Source: Phycisphaerae bacterium
Lineage (GTDB): Bacteria > Planctomycetota > Phycisphaerae > Sedimentisphaerales > Anaerohalosphaeraceae
DNA length: 64,000 bases
Direction: 5' to 3'
Assembly (NCBI GenBank): GCA_014859965.1
Contig: JACZKQ010000074.1
Span: 62,001-126,000 of the forward strand
Below are positions 34,561 to 49,500 of this stretch, piece by piece. The translations under genes and the position numbers were made by a program. Each line of letters opens with the position of its first letter. Within the stretch, counting starts at the first letter, position 1. Under the pieces are notes generated by a model. The model ran no database searches and had not been told where the DNA came from. It worked only from the letters and a program-made list of their open reading frames with translations.

Positions 34561-37500
34561 ATGAATCCGCTTCGCGGCATATGGTCTTCAGTTCGAAACC
34601 GGCGATTAGCCCGGGGGCATTTTTCACCAAAAACACCCAGGTTTACTGTAGAGCAACTCGAGGACAGGCTGTTGCTTTCGGCTGTCTGCCAGGTAGAACA
34701 AGAGTTGCTTGGCCCGCTTTCCGCCCACCGGAATGCTGCCTCTTCCACGATTGAAATGCAGGTCACATCTGGCGCCGTTGCGGCCGCCGAAGGCGATCCC
34801 TCAGGCGCCGCCCATTCGGCAATCGATCCCCTCTTTCACATTCCGGAAACTCAGCAGGACGCGAAAGCGTCCATAGGCAATGTTACCCAAGCTGAGCAGG
34901 ACGGCGTCGATGAAGACAAGGCATCTGAACCCGGCCCCGGCCCCGGACTTGTGCTCCTTTTAACCGTCGCCGGGGATGAGGCACTGACTTCCGAACAGAC
35001 GGGATCGTGCCGCAACGAACCAGACTGCCTCGGGGGATTCGAGCAGCAGGGAATAGTTGAGCAACTGACCGAGACGCTTCGTGCTCCGCACGGCCCGCCC
35101 GGCGGGGACCTGATCAGTGTTTTGCTCGTCGACAGCGCCGAGGCAGGCAAACTGGTGCACGTTGAAGCGAGCGGACAATTCGATGTTACAATACGGCTGA
35201 ACGCTGAAGATTCGTCTGTTATCGAGATTTTCGATAACAACGGTCGGGGTGTGCTTGCGCGTTATGCGGTGGACGACATCGACAGCGTGATCCTCATCGG
35301 AGGGCCTGACTCCAGTGACACAGTGCTTATCGATCTAAGCACGCCGTTTTCGCTTGCCGGCGGGGTTCACTTTGTCGGCGGCGAGGGCGGTTATGATCGG
35401 CTGACGGTATCGGGCGCCTCGGAGCTTTCGGCGGAGTTTTCCGACCTTGCCGACGAGGGTGGCCGGCTGATTGTTGCGGGCGCCGAGATCGACTTGACGG
35501 TCGCATATTCAGGTCTTGAACCTTTTGTATATCTGCGCGATTTTGGTGCAGTGGTCAACGCGGGGTCCTTCCGTTACGGCAATTCGCCGGACATACTGAA
35601 CGTAGGTAGTTTTACCCAGGCCGCGGGTGCGACTCTGGAGATTGAAATCGGCGGGTACAGTCCGGGGCCGGGCACACCGCTGAACAACGGTTTCGACCAG
35701 ATCAATGTCGCAGGCGCCGCGGCGCTTAGCGGTACCCTGAAGATCAGTCTGGTCAACGGTTTTATACCATCGCTGGGGGATACATTCGATTTCCTGACAT
35801 CCGGATCTGTCAATGGCCGGTTCTCACACGTTACAGGTCCGTTCGGCTTTGGCGACAGCAATCTCTACTTTGAAGTTGTCGAGCATGCTGATCGTTTACA
35901 GTTGCGGGTGGCGGAACTTCCGACAGGGACGGCGCTTCACACGACTACTGCGGCGACCGGGCGGATGGAGACGGCCTTGCAGCAATTAGCGGATCTGTCG
36001 GATCGGCTGCTGCGAGATCTCGTTCTTAGTGATCTGAAAATCAGAGGGGAGAATGTTGCCGGCACAGGCGTCACCCTGGATCAGCTTTTTGATTTGTCGA
36101 GCTACCTGGATGTGGGGCCGACGCTTGACGCCTATGCGGCTCCGCTTCTTGTGTTGGGTTCGCAAGTCGATTTCGATATCGCCGATTTCCTGAATTACCT
36201 GCGGACCAACTGGCTCGACAACCTGATGGGCGGCAACGCCTGCGACATTGCGTTCAGCGGCATGACATACACAGGCACATATAACTCGGTCACCCGTATC
36301 CAGTTGGAGTTCTCAGGGGCATCGAGTTATGGCAAGCGGATTCCAGTCGGCCTGAGCCAGTCCGTCTACGGTATCGGGCCTGCCTATACGGAGATGGAGG
36401 CGACTATAAACGTCGCCTTTGCGTTTGAGTTGTCGTTAGGGTGGGGCGACAGCACGGGAGCCACATACGGCTTCAAGGTGACGCAACTGGATATGGACGC
36501 GTCGCTGAATTCCATGGACGTGATTTTCCCGCTGATGATCGGCGGTCTTGAGGCGGCGGCAGGGCACCCCCGGCACGCGGCAGGTTCGGTGGACCTTGGG
36601 GTCCATCTGGATCTGGCATATCAGAACGGGGGCAGCGGCAGGTATGTAGTGACTTACGATCCGGTGGGGGATGCGGTAAGTGCGGTCAATGTGAGCCTGC
36701 CGATTTACGCGTCGCTTGCCGGGGTGGACATCAATCAGGGTGCGGAGGCGAGAATTAACATTGCCGGCCACATGTACCTGGTTTCCGAGGGAGGTCGGGG
36801 CAGCACCGATGTTAGCGCCAGTTCCGCCAATCTGGCAAGTTTCATCCCCTTTGTGAACCTGCGGGTTTCCGACATACAGGACAAGTTGGAATCGCTGCGC
36901 GACGAGTTCCTGGCGACCGTGGCCGTTTCGGACAGCTTCAACGTTGCGATACCCTTTATCGATGCGTCGTTAGCGGATGTGATCGATCTGGGGGCGGCGT
37001 TTGACCTTGGCGTTCTGAGCAAGCTTGACTTCGGCCAGATGCACAGTCTCCAAGACTTTGTGGCGGCTGTGACGGCGGCGGGGCTGTTGGCTCCGGGGGA
37101 GGCGGTCACCTATGACCCGGCGAGCCGCACGTTGGCGATCCCGCTGGATTTCGACATTGACCTGGGCGGCCTTAGCCTCCGCGATTTGGATGTGTTAGGG
37201 CGGATAACACTCAGTGTGCTGGCCGAGGCGGGCTTGATCCAGATCGGTGCATACGTTGATCCGGACAATCTGCTCGACAATGGATATGCGACCTTGGCCG
37301 CACTTTGGGCCGCCGGCGTGCTGAACGTCGATTCCGTGGCGAACTGGACCGGCATCAACACGGCGGCCTTGATCGACAGCGGCATCGCCGGAAATGCAGC
37401 ACTTGTGGCGCTGGGCCTCATCGGGGCGGGCAATCTCGTGGAACTGGACGACCTGATCGACAAGGGACTCGTGACCCTCGGCGACCTGGCCGAGGCGCGA

Positions 37501-40500
37501 CTCATTACGCCGAGTTCACTGGCGGCGAGCCTGGGCTTCATCCGCGACATCAACCTGGCCGCTACGAACATTGCCGACCTCGGAATCGACTTGACGAGCC
37601 ACGCAAGCATTGCAGACTTGGTAAATCTGGATGATCTGCTGGACAGCGGCCTGGCGACCCTCGAAAGCCTTTTTGACGCAGGCCTGCTGGACCTCGGGGA
37701 CATCAATCTCGATTCGCTGGGGATAAACGATCTGATTGGCTCGGGAATCGCTTCGTTGCAGGAATTGGTCGATGCGGGTCTGCTTGCGGCGACGGATTTC
37801 CTTTCGTCCGCATTGGTAAACATCTCCGACCTCCTGACGGCGACAGCGATTACGTTAGGCGATCTTGTCACCGCGGGACTGATCGATGCGGCAGGTTTCG
37901 CACAGAACACTGTGATAGGCGTCGGGGCTTTCTTCAGCAGCGGTCTTGCCACCTTGGCACAGGTGTTGGATGCGGCCCTGGTCGATGTCGATGATTTTGT
38001 GGACATCACTTTGACCTCGGCCAGTTTGATCTCCAACGCTCTCGCGACACAGTTTGAATTGAACTTCAATCATCTTATAGACGGCCTGGGCAACGTTTCG
38101 CTGCATGCCCTCGTGAATTCAGGGGTGGTTACACTGCGGGAACTGGTGCAGAAGGGCCTGGTTGCGGCGGGCAATCTATCGCTGCCTTCATTTTCGTTGA
38201 GCGACCTGTTCACTTCCGGGATCGCCGGTATAGCGCAACTGGTGGGCAACTCGCTGTTAGACGCGGCGGACCTGGTGAGAAGCAGGCTGAACCTTGAGCG
38301 GCTGCTGAGTTCGGGACTGGCAAGCGTCAATGATCTTGTCAATAACAATCTGATCGGCCAGGCGGATTTGCTTGTCGACGCAATCGATATTCCGGGGCTG
38401 ATCGAGTCAGGCCTGGCGGACCTTGGCGATCTGGCCCGTGAGAGCCTGATCGGACCCGCCCAAATGGCGATCGATGAGTTGCTGGCCTCGGACATCGGAA
38501 CCCGGGCCGCATCCTTGCTGACGAGCATTCAGGGCAACGGAGGACTGATCGGGCCGGGGTCGATCATCGATCTGGACGCACTGTTGGCGAATTCGCCGAT
38601 CAAACTGCACCATCTGATCTATTTCGGCATCATCGACCATAATGACGTGCGGCCGCTGGGCGACGTGGATGCGGATGCACTGGGGCAATCGCACATCCTC
38701 GACGAAGGATTGCTGAACCGGTACACGCCTGCCGAACTGGTCGCGATGGGCTATCTTACCATCGGGGATTTGATCGAACTGGGGCAATTAAAGCGCGCGG
38801 ACCTTGCGGACCTGCCGCCGGCGGACCTTGATCTGTTTGGTTTTTCACGCAGCCTGATCGAAGCGCTGGATGCCCTTGGCCTGGTGCTGCACGGCGACGG
38901 CATTGCGCTGGCCAACCTGCTGAGCGCGACGAAGGTGACCATCGCCGACCTGCTTCGCTTCGGGCTGATTGGCACGGACGATCTTTCGGTCGATCTCTCG
39001 CCGGTTCTGCTGAAAGATATTTTTGTGCAGGGTACGGTCAAGCGGAGCAGCCTGCTGATCTCGGATGTGTTGGAGCGGGCGGCGCTGGAGACATACGTGG
39101 CGCAGAACGCTCAAGGACGCAAAGTGGTCGCTGTTGGCGATCTGATAACTAGCGGTCTGGCGACATTAGCCGATCTTATTCGGTACGGTCTGTTAACGGC
39201 TTTGGATTTCGACTTGGCGGCCGCGAGCGTTTCGGAGAATGATCTGCTTGCGGCCGGTCTTGTGACGCAAAACAAATTGGACAACAATGGTCTCGTGCAG
39301 GATGGCAGCCCGGACTTCGTGAACGTCAGCGACCTGGTCCGTCTGGGTTTGGTGACGTTGAAAGATTTGGCGGGAGTGTTTACCGGTGTCCAGTTGCACT
39401 TGCAGACGAGCCAACTGCGTGAGGCGGATATCCTGGCTGCCAACGTCGTGGGCATCAATCTCCTGGACGCTGCCGGTCTGGGGCAGGTGAACGTTGATCT
39501 CGAAGGGCTCTTCGGCATCGGCCTGGTGGGTGAAGATGACCTGCTTGCGGCTGGCCTCGTGAACGCCAGTGATTTCTGGAAGACCAGCGTGGTCACGCTG
39601 CGGCAGCTTGTTGACGCCGGACTGGTCGACACGAGCGATCTGGCCGCCAATGGTGTCGTTGATCTCGACGTGCTGCTGCAATCGGACGTTGTGGGAGCGC
39701 AGTATCTTGCAGATCAGGGTCTCGATGCCGACGGCGACGGGTATGTGCTGATCGAGGACTTCCTGCTGGATGCCTACGGGACCTTTGCGGAACTTGTGCG
39801 GCGCGGCCTGCTGCGGCGGGATAAGTTTCTTAATAAGGTATTCGAGCAGAGCATCCTGGAGGCGATCACCGTCCTCAACGATGTGATGGAACTTGTGCCT
39901 TTGTTCGAGAATGACCGGCTTGATCGTTACGTGCATTTGGGTTCGGTGGGGCTGGATACGCTACTTGGCTCGATCCTTTATGATGTCACGTTGGCGGAAT
40001 ATGTCGCGGCCGAGTTCGTCGACGTTTATGACTTTGAGAACATCGATCTGGCGGTTGCCGATCTTGAGGCAGCGTTTGCCGTCGACATCGACGATGCATA
40101 TGTCACGACGATTCCGCTGTACAGCCTGATTGCACTGGATCTCAACGCCGTTACGCTGGTTGATCTGATCGATGCGGGTTACGTGACTGCCGGCGACCTG
40201 GCGAGCCCGGGGGTGCAGCTTGACATTGTCGCCTTGGAGCGCTCAGACCTCTTCGAAGCGGGAGACCTCAATAACTACATCAGCGCCCATGCTATTTACC
40301 TGTATGACCTGATCGGCGAAGTATTCATCGGCGACCTGGTTACGCTGGGCCTGCTCGATGCGAGTGATTTGATCGTGCGGAACCTCGGACAGCTCGAGCG
40401 GATGGTTGCCGACGGCCTGCTCGACAAGAACAGTTTTGTCGACAAAGCAATAAGTGCGGCGGCGCTGAATGCAAACGGCATCGTCACCACGGCGGACCTG

Positions 40501-43500
40501 AATGCGTTCAACCTCGTCAGCGGGGGCACGGTGTTGCTGCAACGGTTGCTGGCGTCGGGTCTGGTCTCGCTGGAGCAGCTTATCGGGGCGGGCTTTGCGG
40601 ATGAGAACGACCTGACCCGTGCCGCATTGGGCATAGCGGTGGACCGCATCCACGCTTCGGACATCCTCGACAGGGCATTGATTGAGGCGCATACGCTGAT
40701 TATTGGGGCCGACAGCGACAAAGTATTCCTCAACGGGGCGACAAGCCTGCTGAGCAGCGGCATTGCGACACTGCGTGAACTGATCAAGAAAGGCGTGGTT
40801 AATCCATCCCATCTCGATGCCGCGGCCACGGTCGACAAAGACGAACTGATTGCCCGAGGTCTTGCCAGGCTGAGCGATCTGATCGCGGGGGGCCTGATTG
40901 CGGCGTCGGACATCGCCCCGGCATCTTCGGTGTTTGACCTCGAAAGACTGGACCGGACCGGGGCACTGCGGTTGAGCAGCCTGCGAAGTCTGGACCAGAT
41001 GATTGCACTGGGTCTGGTGACGGCGGCCGAGGTCGACGGCCTGGGCTCGCTTGGGGTGGCCGATCTGGTGGGATCGGGGCTGGTGACAGCGAGTGACCTG
41101 GTGGATAGCGGCCTGCTGGGTACGCACGTTGATCTTGCGGCCCTGCTGGATTCAGGGCTGGTGACAATCGATCAATTGAAGGCCGCTGGGCTGGACAACC
41201 GCAGCGGCCGGGTGGAACTCGCAGGGCTGCTGGATGCGGTGGCGTTGGGGGTCACATTGGGTGAGTTGCAGGCCGCGCAGATTGTGCCTGCTTCAGTGGA
41301 TGTCGACGCACTGATCGATTCGGGCCTGGTGACGCTGCTGAAACTCGTCGAAGGCGGTGTGGACAAGGCGGCGCTCCTGGCGACGGCCTTTGCCGGCAGC
41401 GTAACGATTACAGAAAGCCAGCTTGTGGCCGCCGGCCTGTTCGATCCGATGGTGAACATCGTCGATCTGGCGGATTCCGGACTGGCGACGATCAGCAGTC
41501 TCGTCGGGGCCGGGCTGGTTGCCGCAACGATCGACACGGCGGAGTTGATCCTGCTCAATCTGGTCACAGGCGAGCAGTTGGTGCAGGCCGGCCTCATAAC
41601 GCAGGGGCAGCTTAACAGTCACAACTTCCCATCGGTCAGTACGGTAAGCCTGATTAATGCACGGTTGCACGCCGGCGACGCCACATCGCACATCATGACG
41701 GTTGCGGACCTGGCGGCCAACGGATTCTTCAGCGCAAACATCGACCGCGGCAGCCTTATTGCAAGCGGGCTGGTCACAAACAGCCAACTCAACGCCAGGG
41801 GTCTGACGGGCAATCCCATCAATCCGCGACTGTTGATTGTTTCAGGGCTTGTAACGGCGCGCCAGCTTGAGACCGCCGGGCTCATCGACTCAGCGATTAA
41901 TAAGAACAGTCTTATCGCCGAGTCAGGGCTGACCGAATCCCAACTCGTCGAGGCCGGGTTGTTGTCCGGCGTGATCGATCCGCAGGGGATCGTCAACGAG
42001 GGGTGGGTGACATTAGCCGCCTTGGAAGGCGCCGGGCTGATCCGCGAGCCACTGATTGTCCGAAGCGATCTGGATGCTCTGGGTACAGTGGATTATGACG
42101 TGCTCAACCTGGGCTGGCTTGAAATCGAGCTATTGATCAACGCGGGAGTGGTGGATGCCACTGATCAGGTCGATCTGGATGATCTCTTATATATCGAGAT
42201 CGCCTCCTTAGGCCGGCCGATGCTCAATGTGGCGGACCTTGTGCGTCGTGGGCTGATTGACGCGACAGACCTGGACGGGTATGATCTCGATCTCTTCGGC
42301 CTGACCGGCCATACGGTTTCGTTGGCGGGCGATTACGGCCTGAGTCTCACGGGGCTGATTTCCAACGCCGAAGCCGAACTGGCCGCGACCGTGAGCGGGG
42401 CGTTTGACCTCCTGATCGATGTCGACGGTCAGCCGGGCGGGGCGACCGAAGGGCAGGTCGTTTGGAGCATCAGGGATTTCACCCTGACCGCGACAGTGGC
42501 CTACGACGTGTTTGACATCGACGTTCCGGCCAGACTCGGCTTCATCGGCGTCGTATTGGCCGATGTGCCGGGGGTTGACAACCTCGTCCGTGTCAGCCTG
42601 ACGCGCACCGTCGTGCTCGATAGCGACGGCAATCTCGGCACGACTAACGATCGAACGTTTACACTTGACGAGATTCTAAGTAACGATTTCGATGCTATAG
42701 TCTCCGCGGCGCTGACGGGCGAGGCGACCGCGGTGCTTCGCGGCATGACGGTGAATACCGGCTTGGGAGGCTTGGGGGTCGCGCATGGGGCCGAGATACG
42801 CTTCGAAGTGGAGGACCTCGGCCGCTCGAAATCAGACAGCGACTACGTCACGCTGGAAATGAGCGATATTCCGGGCATGTTCCGCGTCTATGAGTATCTG
42901 AGACTCGAAGACCTGATGGCGACCATTCTGCGGGCCAGGAATTACGTCCTGCAAGCCTTCGATCAGCTCCCGTTCTTCGTGACCGATCCGAACTCGCCGA
43001 TTTACGAGCTGCTCAAAGACGTCACGATTCCGATCATCAATAAGTCGCCGGGGGAACTCCTGGGCCTGCTCGACACGATCAACAACGCCGTCGATCGTGT
43101 GCAGCGGGCGCTTCTTGACCCGGACAACGACCTCCAGGCGCTGATCGGCTTGGTGATGGAGAAGCTGGGGCTGGACATCAATCTCGACAGCGACATCTTC
43201 TCTGTCAGCATCGCCGCGGGCGTCCTCGTGATGACCCTGAAACTGGAGGAGGAGTTCGAAGAAACGGTTCCGTTTGATTTTGACCTCGCGGCGTTCGCGG
43301 GGCTTGTCGGCGGCCTCCCGGGCTTGGAAGGCATCAGCGATCTGGTGGCGATTGCCGGCAGCGGCGAGATCAACGTCAAGGCGTTCGGGCGGGTGATGAT
43401 CCAGGCGGGTGTGGATGCGTCCGGCCGCAACGAGGCCCTGCCCATTGACGTTTTCCTGTTCGATTGGGATGAGGGGCTTGGGACGGGGACGCGGGTCGAC

Positions 43501-46500
43501 GCCGGCTTCAAGCTGCTGGCGAGGAATATATCGCTGAACTTCGAAGTCTTCGACTCCATCGGCCTGCGTACCAATGACGAAGGCCTCAACTACGACCGCG
43601 ACGGCATGGGCGGCCCGGACGGTGTGCTCTATACGACTGAGCTGACAATCGATGCCGACGGAAACGCCACGACAAATCCCGAATTGATCGATCCCGATGA
43701 CAAGTCCGACTTCGTGACCGTAGCATTTGTCCTGGATCAGCAGCCGGGCACGGGCATCACCGACGACGGGCGTTACCGCTTCAACGAAACACTTCTCGGC
43801 GACAACGTGAACTTCACCGGAGTCGACGGCGGTTTCGAGCTGTTCATGCCGCTGACAATCGAGGTGTTCGGCACCGAGATCGACCTGACCACGCCGCTGT
43901 GGATTCGCACGAATCCGGCGTACAACACGGCAACCAACGAGGGGCTGGAGCAAATCTTCCGCCACATGTTCGACGTTAATCCGGGACCGCACGATCCGGT
44001 GATCATCGACGCGCCCAACATTGTCGACGAGTTAGGTAATCTGGTCGACAGCGTCATCCGCGGGCTGCTGGAGGACCTGGCGGGGTTCATCGGCGACCTC
44101 AAGCAGCAGTTGCTCGATTCCAGTTTCTTCGACTTTGAAATACCGGGCACGGGCCGCTCGATCAACAGCTTTTTCGAAGAGGCGAGCGCGGCCGACAACG
44201 GCCTTGCCGGCGTGGACACGGCGACCGGCGTTGCGGCGTTTCTCGACGTTGACACTTACGTCTTCGCGTACCTGGAGACGATCCACTGGATCGGGACCCA
44301 CTCTGTGGCCGATGGCGGCGTGAGTATAGCCGATATCTGGAATGGACTGGGCGCCTTCCTGCGGGATCACTGGATGGTCACGCTGCCCGGCATCGGTTCT
44401 CAGGGCAATCCCGGGTTCTTCACGGTGGACAGTGCCGGCGATGAACTGAACATCGCTGTCAACATACCTTGGACGATCAGCGACACAATTTCAATCGATT
44501 TGGGCACGGACCTTGATGCGGTGGGTCTGGAGTTCGATGCGGCTCTGAACTTCGCATTTAATATCTCCACCGGACTTTCCTTCGACTTCACGGTAGATCT
44601 GGCGGGCGAGAGCAGCGCGTTTAATTTCAACGAGTTCTTCTTCGACGCGGCGGTCAACGCAACGGGCATTGATCTCGGCGTCGGCTACGGCAGCGTAAAC
44701 ATTTCGACAAATGCAGCGGGAACCGCGTCACTGCGTTTGGGCGGCAGCGTTTACATGCACGACGGCAGTTTCACATTCAACCACGCGCACAACAAGGCCG
44801 GCACCACGACCTTCCAAAACAGCATTTCTCTGTCGCTGCCGTTCTATGTCATGGCGCTGGAGCTGGGGTCCCTGAGCTTTGCGGACACCGACTTCTATGA
44901 CGGCGTGCTCGATCCTGGCTTCGACGTGGACCTGCGCGACATCGGCGGCATCCTGACTGAGGCGGCCTACCTGGTACTCGACTGGCTGGGCCAGGAGATC
45001 AACGATGTCAAGGGCGACCTGGTCCCGATCTATGCCCCCAACGGCACGGTGATCAGCGACGGCAACGAATACCTCACGCAGACCATTCCGGGTACGGACA
45101 TCTCGCTCAATCGCATCCTCGGTTTCGACAGCCTGCTCAATCTGGGGCAGTACATCCGGCATTATCTGCGGCCGGCGTTGAGCGATTCCGGTTTCGTCCG
45201 TGACTACAGCATTCCGTTAGGCAACCCCGCCGCGGCCGGCGAAACGGGCGCCAACTACTACAGTCCTGACGGCCCAACGTTGGGCGGCTTCTTCCAGTAT
45301 CTGGAAGCGAACTGGATACCAACCCTTGGCGGGCAGGCGGGCGGTCTGGCGTGGGATCCGATCATGGACGGCGATGACATCGTCGGCATCGACATTACAT
45401 TTACGCAGGACTTTCCGTTCACGCGAACCGTGGGCCTTAACTTCGGTGAGGAAGTCGACAGCATCGGCCTGCGGGTCGACGGCGACATGGAAATGAATCT
45501 CGACGTCATCATCGATCTTGCGATGGGTCTGTCGTTCAACTGGCTTACCGACGAGATCGATTTCGACATTGATCACCTGATCTTCCAGGGCCATGCCGCG
45601 GTGGACAACGTCGTGGTGGGGGCGTCGATAGGGCCGCTGCGCGTCAGCCTCGGCAGCGAGACAGGTCAGAAGGGGCGGCTGTCGCTCGACCTTGGGGCGG
45701 AGATTTCGTACATAGACGGTGTGGTCGATTTCTTTCCCACCCTGAATACGGCGACCGAGCAGAACAATTATATTGACGTGCAGGTGCCGATCTATGCTTC
45801 GCTCGGCGACGTGAACTTCGGCGCCGGCGGCAATCCGCCGCGGCTGTTGTTGAGCGGAACGATCTTCCCGGCGGCGGGCGGCCCGGCGCTGAGCTTCAGC
45901 CACGAGAACATGGAGCAACTGCTGGACTTCAGCGATTTCAACCTGGGTTCGCTGATTTCGATCATCCAGAGCACGCTCGACTGGCTCAGCGATCTCAGCG
46001 GGTCCGACTTCATGTCCTACGAGGTGCCTGTCATCAACAAGACTCTCGGCGAATTGTTCGACTTCGCCACGACCTTCAGCGACCGCATCATGTCGCGGAT
46101 CGATTTTGAGCGGATCAGGTCCGTTCAGGACTTCATCGATGAGTTCGTCGGCGCCGGTATTCTTCCGGCTGGCATGAATGTCGTCTACGATTCCGTCAGC
46201 CGCACTCTGAGGCTGCCCGTCAGCTTCGACTTCAACCTGAACGATTTCAATCTCAGGAACCTGCAGAACCTGGGCGACATCGATTATGCGCAACTGCTCA
46301 GCATGGGTGCAATCGATCCGGATGCGATGTTGGATAAGGACACGGTCCTGGACGGCCTGCTGAGCATGGTCGTGACGCCGCTTCGTGAATTGGCGCGGTG
46401 GGAACTGATCGGACCGGACTTCTTCAATCCCGGCACGACGATCTCGATTTCCGAGATGGTGAGCCTCGGCTTGATTGAGGCCGGCGCGCTGCCCGGCACG

Positions 46501-49500
46501 TCAATCTCGCTGGCCAACCTGCTCGATTCCACCGCGGTCAACGTCAGCCTGACGGACCTCTTCGATTATGACCTGCTCTCGGCGGCGAACTTCGCGGCAA
46601 ACAAACTGCTGGATTTCGACGACCTCATGGGGTCGCGCCTGATCACCCTCAATGATCTGCTGTCACTTGGCGTAACGCTCTACGGCCGGGATCGCGTCAC
46701 CATGGTCACGAATCCTGCGGATGCGGCCTTTGTGAGTCTGACATCGCTTCTCAGCAAGCGAGCGTACTCGCTGGCCGACGCGATCAGCATGGGGTTCCTC
46801 TCACAAAGCGAGTTCAACCTGACGGGGACCATTCTTTCGATTGCCGGCCTCGAAACCGCCGGCTTGATCACGGCCGGGGCGCTGGCCTCGCTGGGCACTC
46901 CCACCATCTCTTTAGGAGACCTGCTGTCGTCGAGCCTGGTCAGCGTGAGCCTGACCAGCCTGATCAACGCTGGGTTGGTGGGCCGGGCGAACCTCACCGA
47001 CCTGGCGCAGGTTGCAGCGCGGAACCTCGGCTTTAACGGTTTCGATCTCTACGGCCTGGTCGACCTGGGCATGATCAGCCAAAGCCATATTACCTCGTTT
47101 GAGTACGATTTCTTCAGAATCGAAAACCTCCCGATCAACTTCGGGTTTGATCTGGGCGGCGTGCTGGAGATGGGGACGACCGCCACCATCGACGCCCGGG
47201 TAACAGTCGAGGCGGGCTTCGAATGGGTGATCGATTTCGACGGCATTACGGGCACCGAGGGCCTCCAGTTCCTCATCAACAACGCCCGCCTCGCCGGCCG
47301 GGCATCGCTCGACGTCGAGGATCTTGAGTTCCTGGCCCGACTGGGCTTTATTGAATTGACCGCCGGCGGCCCGGGCACCGATTCGGGCGTGCACCTCTTC
47401 GCCGAGGCGGTTATTACGCTGGATGAGGACGGCGACATTAACACCACCAACGATCGGCAGTTCTCGTTTACCGACCTCATCACGGGCGGCCTTATCGACC
47501 ACTTCCTCTTCGACTTCACCGGCTTCGGCGAGGCCCGCCTGCGGAGTCTGGACATTCACCCGAATATCCCCGGGCTCAACGAGGCCGGCCTCAATGCTAT
47601 GGAAATCAGCATCACGATCCCCGATTTTCTGAATTGGGACGTGGTGGAGGTCATCACACAGGGCGAGGCGACCGCCCAGCAGATTCAGCAGCATCTCGAT
47701 CAGGACCACGTCGTCATCATCATCCCGAACTTTTCCGACGCATTCAACGTTCGGAACATGGATTTCGCCGCCATCATTGAGGCCATCCGCACGGGCGTGG
47801 AGTTCCTGGAGTCGGCCCTTGAAGATACATCCTTCTACAACGCCCAAATTCCGATCATCAACCGCCGCGTCAGCGACGCCTTCGAGTTCGTCGAGGACCT
47901 GCTCGACAAGGTCGAACTGGCCGCCCGAGATCCCGCCGCCGTGCTTCAGGAGGTCGAGGATATCATCGAGCGAGCCCTCGGAATCCACGACAACAATACA
48001 CTTCCCAGCAACCAGCAGACCTTTGCGTTGACGCTGGACGGCGGCGACGTCCTGAAGATTCATATCCAGTGGGACAAATTCCTTTCCGACTTCCTGACCG
48101 AAGAGTACATGAACCTGAGTTTCTCCTTCAATCTCGGCGACATGATCGGCATCTTCGGCGGCTCTCTCGGAAGCGGATGGGATTTCATCAATCAACTGGT
48201 CTCTGCCGGCGCCGACATTTCATGGGATGCCTATGTCGAGATGACCATCGACATCGGCATCGACTTCGGTGATATCCTGAGCGGCGACATCGACTTCTTT
48301 CTCTACGATTTTGACGACCATGGCACGGCCGGCGCCTCCGACGACACCGGCACACGTGTAACCATTGGCCTCAAGGTGGAAGGCACGAATCTGGAACTGA
48401 TGTTCAATCCGTTCGACATTGGCGTCAAGAACGGCTCGGCCCACCTTGGGCTGCTCACCTACGACAACGGTCATAACTACTACACGCCGGGTGCGCGGGT
48501 CACGTCCGCTGACTTCGCGACGTTCACCTTAGGAATCGATCAGCAGTCAGGCGGTTCGGACGACGGGCGGTTCTATCTCTTCTCCGAAAGCATCGCAAAC
48601 AACTTCACCTATGATCTGGTCGGCGGATTCGACATCTACCTGCCGCTCGAAATACCGCTCCTGAGCGTCGACCCGCTGCACGTCTATACCAATAACGATC
48701 CGACGACAGGCTGGGGCGATGGGGCCCTGTTGGAGGCGCTGCGGCGATTGGCCGGCAGCGGCTCGGCCGGACCGGACGCGGTCATTGTCGACCTTCCGTC
48801 GATAACTCTGCCGGATTTCGACCTGATGAGTATCCTTAACGATCCATCCTACATCCTGGATGGCATCGACTGGGCCCTTGGCATGCTTCAGGACGGCATG
48901 TCGTCGAGTTTCGCACAGGATATCCCGCTCATCGGCGACAAGCTCAACAAGGCCGCCAACTTCCTGCGTGACATTCGCGTCGGGTTCCTCGCCGACCTGC
49001 GGGCCAGGCTCAACGGGCCCGGCGCCGCGATTGAGTTCATCCGCGATTCGATGTGGGACGTCTTCGGGCCGGGCAACCTTAACATCATCACCGACGCCGA
49101 TGGCAACGGCCTCATCGAGAAGAAGGACATCCGGGTCGGCTGGTATGATGCCGAAGGCATTCTTCTAAAGATCTGGAAAGAAGGCGAAACCGTACCGCGC
49201 GACGGCTACATCTACGATTCCAACGGTAACCATCTGTCCGGTGCGACCGAGGTGCCGACGGGCGGATTCCGGGTTCATGCCGACGCCGACGCCATCCAGT
49301 TCGACATCCCGTTAGGCGGACTGGTGTTCGGCACGGGCATCGACATCCCGCTCAATATCGACGTTCCCGGCTTCGGCTTGCAGGTCGACGGCGGTTTTGC
49401 GGTGGAGATGCGGTGGAGCTACGACTTCGGGTTCGGGCTGAGTCTGGAAGACGGCTTCTACATGAGCACCAATGACCTCGACAATCCAAGCGATCCGGAA

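Noticed and set aside
37201-42300. 33-bp periodicity as a CRISPR array or simple DNA repeat
   Set aside because: The DNA units are not identical, there are no spacers between constant repeats, and the period is in the translated protein.
37201-47100. Homology of the 11-residue units to MshEN/GspE-N c-di-GMP binding motifs
   Set aside because: Single units look similar (a Gly-Leu-hydrophobic turn followed by Gln/Asp-Leu), but the tandem 11-residue arrangement and lack of the full motif do not support it.
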